The notes below the pieces were generated by a model. It saw only the letters and a list, made by a program, of their open reading frames with translations. It did no database searches and was not told the origin of the DNA. A program made the position numbers and the translations under genes. A DNA stretch of 64,000 nucleotides from Vicia villosa (Eukaryota; Streptophyta; Magnoliopsida; Fabales; Fabaceae). Location of the stretch: NCBI RefSeq assembly GCF_029867415.1, contig NW_026706155.1:110001-174000 (forward strand), written 5' to 3'. Below are positions 1-12,719 of the stretch, piece by piece. Position 1 is the stretch's first letter. Every line of letters starts with the position of its first letter.

Positions 1-21
1 AATGAACAAAAAGTCTGAGAT

Positions 22-32
22 GGGAATCGAAC
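22..32 (-). promoter_or_regulatory. tRNA-like B-box in E1 LTR
   Basis: The minus strand reads GGTTCGATTCC, a close match to the pol III B-box consensus GGTTCGANNCC. Any A-box partner is weak here. The same motif recurs in the other Ogre LTRs of the window. Confidence 0.5.
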
Positions 33-887
33 CCCAGACCTTGGGCAAGAGGGGAGTTTGGACACAAGCTTTGGCCCCTAGGGAAGACGATGATTTCAAG
101 TAATAACATGCAAACAAATCATAATATATTAAAACACGTTTTAAGTTTCAAAAGTAGCGCCACCACCATGTTCATCTTCAACCTCAAGCTTTTCCAAATT
201 TGAATTTCCAACTTCTTCATTTCTCAACCAAATAAGGTGATCCAAACATGAATCTTGCTCGTTTTTCAACAAGGAAATCTGATGGTGATCTTTAATTTCA
301 TTTATTTTAAGTGTAATTCAAAATTTATCGAATGAACTATCAATAACCCTAAAACAAAAATTCAACGTAAAATTCTAGATATGCATGATTTTGTTCAATT
401 GATTGAGGGTTAATGATATATATACATGCAGAAAGATGATGGAAACTGGTTTGAACAGTTATGGTGCATGAATCATAAAGTTCAGAAAAGGGACACTAAC
501 CTTCAAAGTTGAAAATCGAAATCTTGATACGGATGTTCGAGTTGCAAGATGATGATCTAGGAAGCTTCTATGGTGATATTAGAAGGTGTTTGAATGCTCA
601 ATTTGTATTGAAACCTCCTGGATTCCTCCGCTCGATCCCAACTATATAAGCTCCAAGTTGAATGTGGAGATGATGATTTCTGATGTTATAGAGCTGCAAA
701 AAGGAATTGTATCACTTCTACATGTTGTATTTGAAGTGTTTGGATGCCTGGTTTGGAAGAAGAAGCTCAGGTTTGAAGAATTCATTTCTTCACTCCATGA
801 AGCTTTTGAAACTTTGAGAAAAGAGAGAATTTTGAGAAAACAAGTATTGGAGTTGTTTTGGTGTGATTTTGAATGATGGAGAGCTCT

Positions 888-898
888 CTATTTATAGG
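888..898 (-). promoter_or_regulatory. TATA box of E1 LTR
   Basis: The minus strand reads CCTATAAATAG, a near-ideal plant TATA box. It is the probable pol II promoter of this LTR. Confidence 0.6.
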
Positions 899-2422
899 CC
901 AAGCTCATGAGATATTCTTGAAAGCAAATGAATTTGTAGATTGAATAACTTAGTGAGTAAGTTAAGGAGAATATTCCATTTTTGCAATGATGAGTTTTTT
1001 TCTTAGTTAGGATTCAATACTCTAACTTCTCATCCTCCCAATTGAAAGCTGGATCATGATTTTATGAGTTATCAAATTGCACAAAAATCTTCATTTTGTA
1101 ATGATTACTTTTTCACATGCAAGTGAACTATTCATGTACTTGGTATTTCCTTGAAATGATTAAAAAATATTCCACTTGATCTTGGTTGATGACAAATCAT
1201 AAACATGTGCTAAATTGAAGAAGAACTTGTGAAAATTTGGTGATGCAAAACTAGTTATGCTTGAAACTAGTTTTATGAAGCTTTATTAAAAAATTCATAA
1301 CTTCTTGCTCAAGTAAAATCAAAGAGTGTTCTAGGACTTTTTGGGAATCTTAGATGATGTACTTCAACTCTCATGTTCATGGTTTGGATTGATTCATCTT
1401 GGATCATTATGAAAAGTGGACTTGAATTTGGTAAGAAATTTTGCTAGAAATTTTTTCTAAGTGTTGGAAGAATTTTCATGAGCTCATAACTTAAAAACCA
1501 TTCAGTTTTTGTGAAATTCTTCACCATTTCAAAGTTGTAGATCTTGACTTTTTACTCAAAATTAGCTTTGGAACAAAAAATTTGGCCAAGGGATGAAGAA
1601 GTTATGACCTTTCAAAGTTTGAGTGAAAAACATGTATATTTCCATTAAAAAGTCAAAACCCTAATTGTTGAACTTTTGATCCTTGATTGACTTTGTTGAT
1701 CAAATGTCTTCAATAACCATATATTCATGATTTTGATCCTTAAAAGTCCATGGTTGACCAATTTCCTCAAAAGTCAAAGGTGTTCTTGAATAGTTGACTT
1801 TTTTCCAGATAAACTGCAATCTTGTAAGTACCAATTGAATCAGAATCTTCCAACCAAATGAATATGTGAGTAGATTATGATGAGGTATTGAAGGCCCTTG
1901 AATAATGATTTGAGCCATGGAGTCATACTTTGGCTAAAAGTCAACTTCCTAGATGAATTAGGTCAAAACCCTAATTGTGGACCAGATGACATTGAAAGAT
2001 TGTTGATCTTGAATTGAAGCACACCTGGGCTTAGATATTGATGAGGGGAATCATATGAGCATATGATAATTGTTGAGCTCTTTATATCATGTTTTGAAGT
2101 TTGAAATTCTTCTCAGATGAAAGTTTTAACTGTAGACCCTGATGAATCAAAAACCCTAATTTGGTGTTCTTGATGAATTTGAGGCTTGATGCCTTGAGAC
2201 TTGAGATTATATGAGGATGAATGATACATCTTGGTCTTTTTGATACATTGAGGATCATTTCAGTCATTGATTGATCCTTTGCCTGAATCTCTTGAAGCTT
2301 GAAACCCTAATTTGAAGACTTGGTGAACAAGAAACTGCCCTGGTTATCTGCTTTGAGTTGATGATGTATATGAGATGATATATGATGTGAAATCTTATGG
2401 GGGTGAAAATTTAGGTATGACA

Positions 2423-2439
2423 GATGCCCCTATTTAAGT
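2423..2439 (-). other. polypurine tract of E1
   Basis: On the minus strand a purine-rich run, AATAGGGGCATC, directly precedes the LTR start. This is the expected plus-strand primer of reverse transcription and fixes the LTR edge at 2422. Confidence 0.65.
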
Positions 2440-4156
2440 TTCTCCTATCTAGAGGGATGATGATTGACATCTTGGTCTCTACCGAATAAGTGAGACTTAA
2501 ATACAGAAAAAAATGCAATTTTGGAGCTCCCCTAAGATGTCACAATAAGGATGCTAGGATATGTAATGAATGCAATGCAAGATGTGGGGTCTGTGAAGAA
2601 TTATGCCATAGCAGACTGATATTGGTGCGAATCGTATGATTTTTTCCTGGGGACATGCTTTGTGATTTTTGATAATTGAATGACAATGCGGAGTATGCTT
2701 GCTCCTCTTTTTTGACTAAGTAATCTTACTTAGAAAGGGTAAATAAACTTCCCCTCGTTTCATATTTTCAATCGCGAAACTGTTCTCGGTTTCTTCTTAT
2801 TAGGTATTCCACCTGAAAGGTTATTTTTATCAGACAAGCTCCTGAGAAAAGGATAAATCCTGAAGTTGATAATTATGCTGAGGATCTCTGAAAAGATGTG
2901 GGCTGGTTATCTTGTAGGACAATATCTCAGATAAATATGGAATTCCAAAAGTTTCTTATTCTTCATCAAACTTCTCGTCGGGATTTAATGGGGAGATGCC
3001 ATCTGATGGGGGATAAAATTTCATCATACTTTCCTTTGTGGTTTGTTTCAGAGAGATGCCATGTGATGATGTGAAATTATGAGGTGTTGATCTGTATTTG
3101 AAGGCGGACAAACTGTTCGGAAAGACACTGCTATTCGTCGATCTAGCGGAAGATTTTTGTATATTCCTTCTTTATCCATGTTATCTTGGTGATGATATGA
3201 CCAAAACCTGACTGGATCATGTTGATCATGAGGATGTATGACACGAGTTTCATATTGCATGATGCATGAATGAATGTTATGTCTATATGGACAAAATGAT
3301 TATGAAATAAGTCTAATTGTGAAGACAGTCATCAAGGGGACAAAATCCGGCTATACGGCTTAAGTCTTCTTTTGGTGATTGGAAGATGCTTCCTCTTGAA
3401 AGGTACAGTTCAAACTTCGGTTGGTGATACCTGGCTTATCGGTTCACCGCGTTCAAGTGAATTGAAATGAAGATCCGTCGTCGGGAGATGTTCGCAAAGT
3501 GAATCCTAAAGAATACTTGATTTTGTTCCTTTGAGTCTCGGCCGTTGTTGGAGCGACTGTCGGTGTTCCTTCTATCGTTCACAATTCTTAGAAAGAAATA
3601 CCACCTTTAATTTGCAAGTAAACTCATTTTATTTTGAAAATTTTTGTTTCAATTGTGATTATCACAATTTTAAAAATGTTATTTTACGAGACAGAATAAG
3701 ACACGAGTTGCAAATAAGTGGGCACAAGGCTCAAACTTTTATTTGACGAAATGATAATCAACCAAATATGTGATTCCACAGATTATTTACAAAGTTAGAA
3801 ATTTTTAATTTTAAGGGAAAAGGGATACATTGAAATGTTATGACCATTATCATTCCCTTCAACTTTAGATTTCCAACGTATTCGCGCTTTGTTGAAGATG
3901 ACTTACTGGTGATGAGTACTTTGTAGCAGTTTCTGGATGATCAGGTTAGATCGGATGCAGGTACTTTCCATAAATCCCTAACTTTTGTCTAGATTCCCCT
4001 TTCGGGTTTTAAATCTACCGGGATGATCATTTTTTGTTTTATGTCTCTAATTTTTTCCTGCACCGCCCTTTCGGGTTTTCAATCCATCGAGCCGCAATTT
4101 TTTTCCTAAGTCACTCTTTTCGTGTTTTCAACTTAGTGAACTGTTCTTTTGATTAT
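2423..4156 (-). mobile_element. E1 3' non-coding region between integrase and LTR
   Basis: About 1.7 kb between the integrase stop and the polypurine tract. I see no coding sequence or clear tandem array. A long 3' non-coding region is normal for Ogre elements. Open frames at 3048-3260 and 3531-3746 show no recognisable motif. Confidence 0.6.
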
Positions 4157-4663
4157 TTAGGCGAAGTATTTCTTAACTGCATCGATGTTCACAGGACGAG
4201 CGAATTCTTCTCCATCCATAGTCGTGAGTATTAAAGCACCTCTTAAAAAGGATCTCTTGACAATTTAAGGGCCATCTTAATTAAGAGTCCATTTTCCCTT
4301 AGTATCGGTGAGGAAAGATTGAATTTTTTTCAGCACAAGGTCACCTTCTCTGATCAAACGAGGTCGGACTTTTTTAATGAAAGCTTTCTTCATTCTTTGC
4401 TGATATAGCTGCCCATGGCATAAAGCCGTCATTCTTTTTTCTTCGATTAAATTCAATTCATCGAATCTGCTTTGACACCATTTAAATTATGTTAGCTTGG
4501 CTTCCATCAAGACTCTCATTGATAGAATCTCGACTTCTATGGGGAGGACTGCTTCCATGCCATATACCAAGGAAAAAAGTGTTGCTCTTGTTGAAGTACG
4601 AACAGATGTACGGTATTCGTGAAGAGAAAACGGGAGCATTTCATGCCAGTATTTGTAAGTGAC

Positions 4664-4668
4664 GACCA
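4664..4668. repeat. target-site duplication GACCA, left
   Basis: GACCA here matches GACCA at 5801-5805 and flanks the solo copia LTR. Confidence 0.85.
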
Positions 4669-5800
4669 TGAAGGATAGAAAAACACTTAGAAAGGGGGGG
4701 TTTGAGTAAGTGTAGCTTTAAAACTTGTAAGATAAAAACAATTTGCACAATGATTTTTATCCTGGTTCGTTGTTAACTAAACTACTCTAGTCCACCCCAT
4801 TGGAGTGATTTACCTCACCTGAGGATTTAATCCACTAATCACACAAGATTACAATGGTTTTCCACTTAGATAACCTCTAAGTCTTCTAGAGTATACTGAT
4901 CACAACCTGATCACTCTAGGGACACACTGCTTAGATACCCTCTAAGACATTCTAGAGTATTCTGATCACAACCTGATCACTCTAGTACTTACAAATTAAT
5001 ATAAACAAATTCTTATTAGAGTTACAATGCTTCTTAATAAGCTATTATCACAACTGTGATTTTTCTCTTAAGTTTAAGCTTAACCTCACTAAGATATTAC
5101 AACAACAATGTAGTGAGGTTGAAGATGAAGTTTGAGAGCTTTTTGAATTTGACAGCGTTTCTGTAAGTTTGCGCAAAGTGTTGTATTCAGCTTCTCTTCA
5201 GAACTTCTATTTATAGGCGTTTGAGAAGATGACCGTTGGGAGCATTTAATTCTTTGCGTGATTCGTACAGCATTGCATTTAATGTTTCAATCTTTTGTCA
5301 ACTACCACGAGCTTTGCTTTCGCTGTGTCTACTGACGGTTCCTTTAATAGCTTCTAATGTTCCTTTTGTCAGTCAGCGTAGCCTGCCATCTTGTACTTGC
5401 TTCTGATCTGATGTTTGTGTAAACAATGTTTGAATATCATCAGAGTCAAACAGCTTGGTGCAGAGCATCTTCTTATCTTCTGACCTTGAAGTGCTTCTGA
5501 GCGTGATACCATGAGAACTTCAGTGCTTCTGCTTCTGATCTCAAGTTCTTCTGATGCTTCCATAGACCATGTTCTGATTCTGCTTGACCATCTTCTGATG
5601 TCTTGTCAGACCATGTTCTGATGTTGCATGCTGAACCTTCTGAGTCAGTGCTTCTTGCGCTAATTTTGTGCATACTCTTTATGTGATTCCTGAAATGGAA
5701 ATTGCATAGAATTAGAGTACCACATTATCTCATACAAAATTCATATACATTGTTATCATCAAAACTAAGAATATTGATCAGAACAAATCTTGTTCTAACA
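4669..5800 (-). mobile_element. solo LTR of a SIRE/Maximus-like Ty1/copia element
   Basis: An 1132 bp unit that on the minus strand starts TGTTAGAACAAG and ends in CA, flanked by perfect 5 bp duplications GACCA, with no internal domain. The start resembles legume SIRE1/Maximus LTRs (from memory). A TATA box lies at 5207-5217. Two imperfect copies of a ~58 bp segment with CTAGAGTAT and CTGATCACAACCTGATCAC occur at 4866-4985. A solo LTR is the usual product of recombination between the two LTRs of one element. Open frames at 5369-5673 are incidental. Confidence 0.85.
5207..5217 (-). promoter_or_regulatory. TATA box of copia solo LTR
   Basis: The minus strand reads CCTATAAATAG, a strong TATA box in the middle of the LTR. 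Confidence 0.55.
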
Positions 5801-5805
5801 GACCA
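5801..5805. repeat. target-site duplication GACCA, right
   Basis: Partner of the copy at 4664-4668. Confidence 0.85.
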
Positions 5806-6099
5806 TTTTCTAAATAATCTTTTTGATATTTTTGTTGGCTGCCTCTACGACTTCATTTATCTTTGATCTGTAAGGAGAAGAGTTGTGATGTTCAATCTTG
5901 AATTCTTCGCAAAACTCCTTCATCATTTTGTTGTTTAAATTTGACCCATTGTTAGTGATAATCTTGTCAAGAATGCCGTAACTAAAAATGATCTGGTTCT
6001 TGATAAATCTGACCATGACTTGTCTTGTTACATTTGCATATGAAGCTGTTTCGACCCACTTGGTGAAATAATCTATAGCTACCAAGATGAAATTGTGTT

Positions 6100-8484
6100 T
6101 GTAACACCCTTCTAAACCCCGCGGAAATTATATAAAAATTTCAGAGTAAACATGAAAACTAGGGTGCCACAATTCAATAAAACAATTTATTATAACTCAC
6201 TTGTCATGCTTCACTAGTGAACAATCATCAATTCAATAAAATCATGTTTCTACACAACGAAATATTCATCATACGGATAAGCATAACATCATCTATGCAA
6301 TATCCCATAAAATTAATACAATAACAACAGAATAGTGTAACATCTAGACTCTAAACTAGCGTTCCCCAGTGTTATAATATCAGAGCATGACACCAACGCT
6401 ATACTTAAACAAACTGGCCTATGAGCTATCCTCACCAAAGCCAAAAGCCGCTACTCGCCAATTTGAAATATCAACAGTAAGGGTGAGTCTCATTCAAATT
6501 AACAAATGTTATTGAATCATAAATAACAATACCTCATAAGTACATCATTCAACCAATTGAAAACATATTCAGAACTCAGACAAGTTTCATCCTCATCAAA
6601 ACCAACACATCATAACAAAATCATAACACTGGAAAACATCCAATAATTTTATAAAATCATGCATATGTAATGACTTACACTATGCATGTGGTACCAAACA
6701 TCATCAATGGGGATAACCCACCGACCGATCCAACACCATCAAGATACGGCCCTGCAAGCACAAATTCCACACAATGGGAATTATGCCCTTCACTGAATCC
6801 ACACATCATTCAGATTCAGCACTCAAACATATGATTATGAATGAATGCAAACATATATGAAACATACTTATGTCCTCGTCAAGTCTATGAGTAACATCAT
6901 CCAATACTCAAACCATCATCATTATTATCAAAGCATGTTTATATACATTAGCATCATTCAAATACAATCATATCATCATCATCTTTAAGAACATACATGT
7001 ATCCGCATCAATCCTCATCATCATCATCATCCATAAAGAACATACATGTATTCACATCTTCCAAAACAAATCAATCATCATTATACAATTCTCAATAATC
7101 ATCACATTATCATGTTTTCAAACACATCTTATATTGTCATATTTTACCATACATGTCAACAGTACATCATCCATCAAACTAACAAAATATTCACATCATA
7201 CTCATATCCTCGCATAGGATGTCTCATACGCTTCGTCATATAATTCAAACAAATCATCATACGACTCATGTTTTAAACATAGCATGTATCGTCATATCTT
7301 ATCATATACGTCCACAACACATCATACATCAAAACAAGCAAATAATGATAAAAATAAATTCAAGATACTGCTCACTTCATCATTATAACACAAAGAATAT
7401 TTCATAAGCGTCATCCTGCTCGAAATTGCACTTAAAACAGGCCAACGGTTCGAAAGTTATGCATTCTTTAAACATTCCGAAAATCACTAGCAGCACGCGG
7501 CGCCACATATTGTTCGCGACGCGCTGCCAGGAAACGACGCCTTCGCGGCGCAAACAAGGGACGCGAAGCGAACTGAGTGAAATAATTTTCCTTAAGCTTT
7601 CTGCCAAGCAGTTTGCGGCACCAACAATTGGCCGCAGCGTGAACCGGCAAAATCAGAAAGCCCCCCATCGCAGAAACAACCTACGAGTTTTTAACCCAAA
7701 TCCCCAACCTTGATCAAATCAACCCGAGAACACCAACCATCACGAACAACAATAGAGTACATGTTAAAACACAAATGTAACACATATTATGGATCCTCTA
7801 ACATCATAACATCATCAAATCATGCAATTTTATCAAATCATACAATTTCCATCAAATCATCCCAAAACCCTAACCTAGCATATAACCAATTGAAACAAAT
7901 AATGCATCTAAATCAGCCTTGTTATCTATAATTCGATAAAAGATGTTAACCGGAAGAGTCCCCCCTTACCTTAGCCAAGAATCTGGACTTTTCCCCTTTT
8001 TCTCCATCAAACCCGTAAGCCTTCTTTCCTCAAATTCAGCAAGAATTTCCAATATTCAAACTCGCTTATCTCCTTCATCAAGAGCTTCCCTGACACGAAT
8101 TAATATATAAAATCGAAGGAAATTTTGTGTAGTATCTGAATCTTCAAGAATGACTTGATTTGGAGCTACGAGCAGAAAGTTATGACTCGTTTTGTGAAGG
8201 TTGCACCATGAATACGAAAATAGGTCTTTGTCCATGAGCTCTCTCCTTCTTCCTCTTAGGTTTTCCTCTTCTATTTTCCAATTTCCTTTTTTTTCTTATT
8301 TTATGAAAATAGATTATAATTTTAGAAAAGGGCTTACTAACATAGCACCTCCTCTTTACTAACACCACCGTTGGCCCAATAGTCTATCTCATAATTCTCC
8401 AAATAATCCAACAAAATACCAAATAATTCTAAATAATAATTTAATTTCTGATTAAATTAAAATTAGAAAATATGAGGTGTTACA
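6100..8484 (-). mobile_element. 3' LTR of element T
   Basis: A 2385 bp LTR with terminal inverted motif TGTAACACC/GGTGTTACA. The first ~470 bp are repeated almost identically at 14451-14920, giving the LTR pair of a minus-strand element. It is inserted in the E1 integrase region. A GC-richer patch at 7490-7680 stands out from the AT-rich surroundings; small open frames cross it but none resembles a known protein. Confidence 0.8.
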
Positions 8485-8501
8485 ACTCTCCCCCACTAAA
8501 A
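8485..8501 (-). other. polypurine tract of T
   Basis: The minus strand reads TTTTAGTGGGGGAGAGT directly before the LTR start, preceded by a CGAGGACG motif often seen at the end of Ty3/gypsy internal regions (family knowledge). Confidence 0.7.
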
Positions 8502-9696
8502 GAGTTTTCGTCCTCGAAAACATACCTCCAATGAAAAGTTCCGGATAGGAGTCCTTCGTCTAACCCTCTAGTTCCCAAGTAGCATTCCCATCAGTCGATC
8601 ATCAAAATCCATCTGATATTACCAACAGAAACATGTTTCATACATTCAAATCCCAGCTCTTACGTCGCATTTGGCCATCCAAAAGTATACCACTCGTCAT
8701 ATCTCCAAAAGATTAACAACAATAGAACATTGAGGTACAACCCATACAATGAGCCCAATAACTGAATAATATAATTACACTACCATGGTATGACCACAAC
8801 TGATCAACACTGGAGTAATGCATTCCATCTACCGAACATACCAACCTTAGACACACTCTTCCATCTGAGTGATAAAATAATACTTACACTTTTCACTAAC
8901 TGCTTCCCTCAAGAAACTCAATAACCATATTCCTATACCATTGAATTTCAACTATCTGATTCCTCCCACGTCACACCAGCAATTATCCAACACGTTACAT
9001 TCTGCTTTTGCTGCACTATTCTGATTACTCATTACAACCATCATTACCAAATTAGATTTCCGAGTTTTACCCGATTTTGGCTCTCTTTACTCATTCTCTC
9101 AAGAATCATTCTTTACCATTCATGGTACTAATCTACCACTCAACAATACTTACTTGCACTCAAAAACAAATTCCTGATTTACTTCATCTATTAAAACATT
9201 CTAACCATCGGAACGAGTACACACAGTAATTATAATCACACTCATCAGCCTCACTACACTATTGCTTACAAAATAGCTCAAACTGAGTCCCGCTCTTCTC
9301 TAAGAATTAAATCAACTTCATCCTTCATAGAGTATAATTCCTCATTATATCTGGAATCTACAATAACACCTTAACAACGACACAAAATTATTATAGCATC
9401 ATACAGTATCAACTCATCATCTTAACTTCACCGAATACATACTCGTCAACCACGTACAGCCACAGTAACATGCTCATCATCTCGACAATTATTCAAAAGA
9501 GTTCTAATCCTCCGGCACCGCATCCTTACATCCACTAGATTCTAAATCCAACATATAGATCAATTCATGTTCTCTACGTATGCTCCCGGCATATTAATTC
9601 CTCACTGCCCACGAGTAGTACTCATAACACTACCCCACATCACACTTTCGCCACGCGACTCTGATTACCCATCTTAAGTTATTGTCCATTATGTTG
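8485..9696 (-). mobile_element. T internal region, 3' part, non-coding
   Basis: Between the polypurine tract and the inserted solo LTR. No gag, protease, RT or integrase motif is visible in any frame, and stops are dense on both strands. Either the region decayed beyond recognition or the element never coded. Confidence 0.6.
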
Positions 9697-9701
9697 CACT
9701 C
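9697..9701. repeat. target-site duplication CACTC, left
   Basis: CACTC here matches CACTC at 12715-12719 and brackets the solo LTR. Confidence 0.85.
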
Positions 9702-12700
9702 TGTCATACCCCAAAATTTGCCCTCATATATTTACAAATGTCACTTTATTTCAAATAAATGACGTAACACCGTTGGTAAGGATTCGAGGTTAAAAGATAC
9801 AAGAGCGAGAGGTCCCGGGCTCGAACCTCGCTTCTGACATTTTTCACTTTTTTTTGTCACTAATCTCATTTTCATTTATGTTAAAAATCCCAAAAAATAG
9901 TTTTCCTAATCAATTTTTACTTTTTTAATTTTAATTCAAAAATAACCAAAAAATATATTTTTATTCTTAATTTTCGTTTTCTTTATTTAAGGTATTTTTT
10001 AATATTTTATTTTTCATTTAATTCACGATCTTATGCATAAAATAACTCAAAAAAAAATCATAAAAAGTATATATGGTAGTTTTTTTATTCAAATTCAAGT
10101 TTACGTTAAAGTTTTGATTTGATTTTCCTATTTTTAGAAAAAAAATGAAAACAAATATTTTAATGTTTAATTTAGTTATTTAATTACTGATTTTGTCTTA
10201 ACTAATTTCTATTTTAATTTAACCTAAAATTTTAATACAAATAGAGACACTTTCTCAAACCTACGGAGACCTCTCTAACCCTTATTCACCACAAACTGGC
10301 CGCCATCCTCACTTTTCTCTCAACCAAATTCCAACCTTTATTTTTCTAACCAATCCTTTGTACAGACTAACTCATTCTCACAATCCACAATTTCATCTTC
10401 ACGTATGAACCATCATCTTAAACTATTATCACTACCAAAACTTCATCACACCATATCTAACACCATTTTCCAAAACCAATATAAACCAAAACATTCAACA
10501 CTTTCATTATACACACTTTCCACTGTACAAAATTCCTCCATCATCCAACCTCCTCTATCACAATACAAATCTCAAATCAGTTACCACCAGTCTAAATCAC
10601 CACTGCAATAACCATTAGACAATCTCTAACCAAATTTTATAAAAAAAAACCTACAAGCAGAATAAAAAAAAACTTGTGTTGTTTTGAAACTAAAGTTTTC
10701 CATTACAATATTATAACACAAATCTTCATTTCAATACAATATCACCAACTTGTGCAAATTACCGAAAAATAATAACCGTAAATTTTCATAAGCTCTGTTT
10801 CACTCTTGTTGTAGTTGTTTGCTTGCAGAAAAAAAAGGAGATCGGAACCGAAGCACAATACCTCCGCCGAACAACTCCGCTGCCCACTCTCCGACAACAC
10901 CCTTCCCGGCGCGATTCGCACAGCCATCGGTCGAACATCCCACACGCCTCCGATCGAGACCACCGCACGTGAATCTCGACTACACCACGAGCTCCACCGT
11001 ATAGATCAACCGCTGTCGTTGTCGGTAAGGTTTCGATCTACTTTCCGCTATTTTTTATGATGTGTGGTTGGTGTTTATTTAATCCTATGATGTATTTCAT
11101 TTCTATGAGAATTAGTTTTTCTAAGGTTGATGTTGGTGGTGTTCCATGAAGATCAAGAGAGGGATGAATTGTAATTTGTGTGGCTCTGTATTTTGAACAA
11201 GAGAGAGATGAAGAGATCTATTTTTTTGGTTCTCTCTTGTGTGGTGATAACTGTGTGGTACTGTTTTATTCTTTTTTATTTTATTTTTATAATATGCCAA
11301 GTGTCAGGTACTGGTTGGTGAATGGGTTTAACTCATAAAAAAAATTGCAAAGTTCATTTTACTGTATTTGAGTGGGACGCCTCTTTCCATGGTTCCCTAA
11401 TGTTTAGTTTGGTTGTTATTTTATCATGTTGACCATTTCTTTAATTAACTCTCAATTAATCAATTTATTTAATTGGATTTAATTTTAAAGTTCTAATAAT
11501 CTAAAAATACAAAAAAAAATAGGTTAGTATTTATAATTTTATTTCTCATATTAAAAATATCAAAAAAAGTATGTGTAGAATTGATTTTATTTTTCATTAA
11601 GAAAATACCAAAAATATTTTAGTTCTCTCTTTAGAATTTAATATTTTTCTTAAATGTCTTCTATAAATTCGATAAATATTTGCTAATATTTCTTCATCAT
11701 AACTGTATTAACATTTTTCTTTTGGTTGCGAGGTACTATCTTAAGTAATGCACCATTTTGCGGACATTCGCGAATTTCATCTTTGTACATTTATCATTTT
11801 ATTTGTAATAGTTTAAATAAGGCCTTTACTTTCCGCACTCCCCGATTATGTAACTCTCCCAAAGCCATGTAATAGCGTAGGACATTTATTTTCTGCACTT
11901 TATTTTCTGTAAATATATTAACTGCTAGTAATTAGGGCGTGTATGGCAAGATAACTTAATCAAACGCTAGCTCAATAATTCAAAGATTAATTTACCTGAA
12001 AATAACACACGTGATTGCTGCACACACTCACCCCTAGGGTACGCCCCTCTTGGTTGCCTTACGAATAAAGGTCGTGTCCCTCGAATATAGAGGTATCTAA
12101 AGCAAACGTCCCTCGATAAACAAAAAATCATCAAAGATCATGGTCCCTCGATGACCCTCGAATTGCTGCCTACGAATGCATGATCTAGTCCCTCGATTGA
12201 GATGATTTGTCCCTTCGAAATTGCTAAGGGTACCTCTACTTGTTGCCTTCAAACGACCTCGATGACCCTTCGATGACCCTCACGTCCAATAAAACAAGGA
12301 CTACCTACTTCTATATAGTATGGATAGTCCTGGGAACTTTAAAAATTACAGAAAAAGATCAATCAATTAGGGTAGTGCTCTTAAACTGCCTAGCTCAATA
12401 AAAATCTTTTCCACACTATTTCAAAAAAACTAAGGCTACGCATTTACGCTAAAGTCCTTATACTTCTTTTCAACTCAAAACAAACAAAACATGAGCTAAG
12501 CAAGTTAAGAGCCCGTAGATAACTACGGATGAAAAGGGTGCTTACACCTTCCCTTTTCATAACTTACCCCCCGAGCCCGTTTCTTTTTAAAAAAAGGTCT
12601 TTTTCTGTACTTTTTACCTTTCCTAACATTGGACAAAATAAAAGTCGGTGGCGACTCATGCTTACCGCAACATTGTTGCTTTATAAAAAATAAAAGTCAG

Positions 12701-12714
12701 TTCACCGAGTTACA
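9702..12714 (+). mobile_element. Ogre-like solo LTR (plus strand)
   Basis: A 3013 bp LTR starting TGTCATACCCCAAAATTTGC and ending GAGTTACA, flanked by perfect CACTC duplications. Its 3' end carries the block AAAGTCGGTGGCGACTC found in reverse complement in the A and B LTRs. A tRNA-like A-box/B-box pair lies near its start. A GC-rich segment at 10840-11010 has overlapping short open frames (10815-11060) with no recognisable domain; I read it as transcribed LTR sequence, not a gene. Confidence 0.85.
9765..9830 (+). promoter_or_regulatory. tRNA-like A-box/B-box in solo LTR
   Basis: TAACACCGTTGGTAAGG (A-box-like) is followed by GGGCTCGAACCT (B-box-like) about 50 nt on. The B-box lies in a short hairpin of the T-arm type, CGAGG paired with CCTCG-like flanks. 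Confidence 0.45.
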
Positions 12715-12719
12715 CACTC
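12715..12719. repeat. target-site duplication CACTC, right
   Basis: Partner of 9697-9701. Confidence 0.85.

Larger units (their letters stand above)
1..2422 (-). mobile_element. Ogre-like LTR, 3' LTR of element E1 (cut by window start)
   Basis: On the minus strand this LTR starts at 2422 with the family start TGTCATAC and is followed at higher coordinates by a purine tract and integrase remnants, so it is the 3' LTR of a minus-strand element. It holds a TATA box (888-898) and a tRNA-like B-box at 22-32. The remainder is AT-rich and non-coding; the short open frames in it are fortuitous. Its other end lies outside the window. Confidence 0.8.
4157..6099 (-). pseudogene. Ogre-type integrase, C-terminal half, split by a solo LTR
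   Basis: Integrase inserts retroelement cDNA into the chromosome. Read from 6085 down to 5806, the frame matches the catalytic core: an AIDYFTKW segment, TNNGSNLN around the second catalytic Asp, and VVEAANKNIKK containing the catalytic Glu. The frame is then cut by a solo LTR (4669-5800) and resumes below 4664 with WHEMLPFSLHEYRTS, FSLVYGMEAVLP and a C-terminal stretch ending AVKKYFA at a stop at 4157. The same segments occur in element C at 46731-47454. An in-frame TAA follows a DGP motif near 4275. The N-terminal zinc region and all upstream pol lie beyond the T insertion at 6100. This copy is dead. Confidence 0.85.

Noticed and set aside
586..876. 96-codon plus-strand frame near the window start
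   Set aside because: It lies antisense in the E1 LTR and shows no family resemblance.
10815..11060. Overlapping short frames in the GC-rich part of the solo LTR
   Set aside because: They are inside LTR sequence with no domain or conserved partner; the GC-rich composition explains the open frames.
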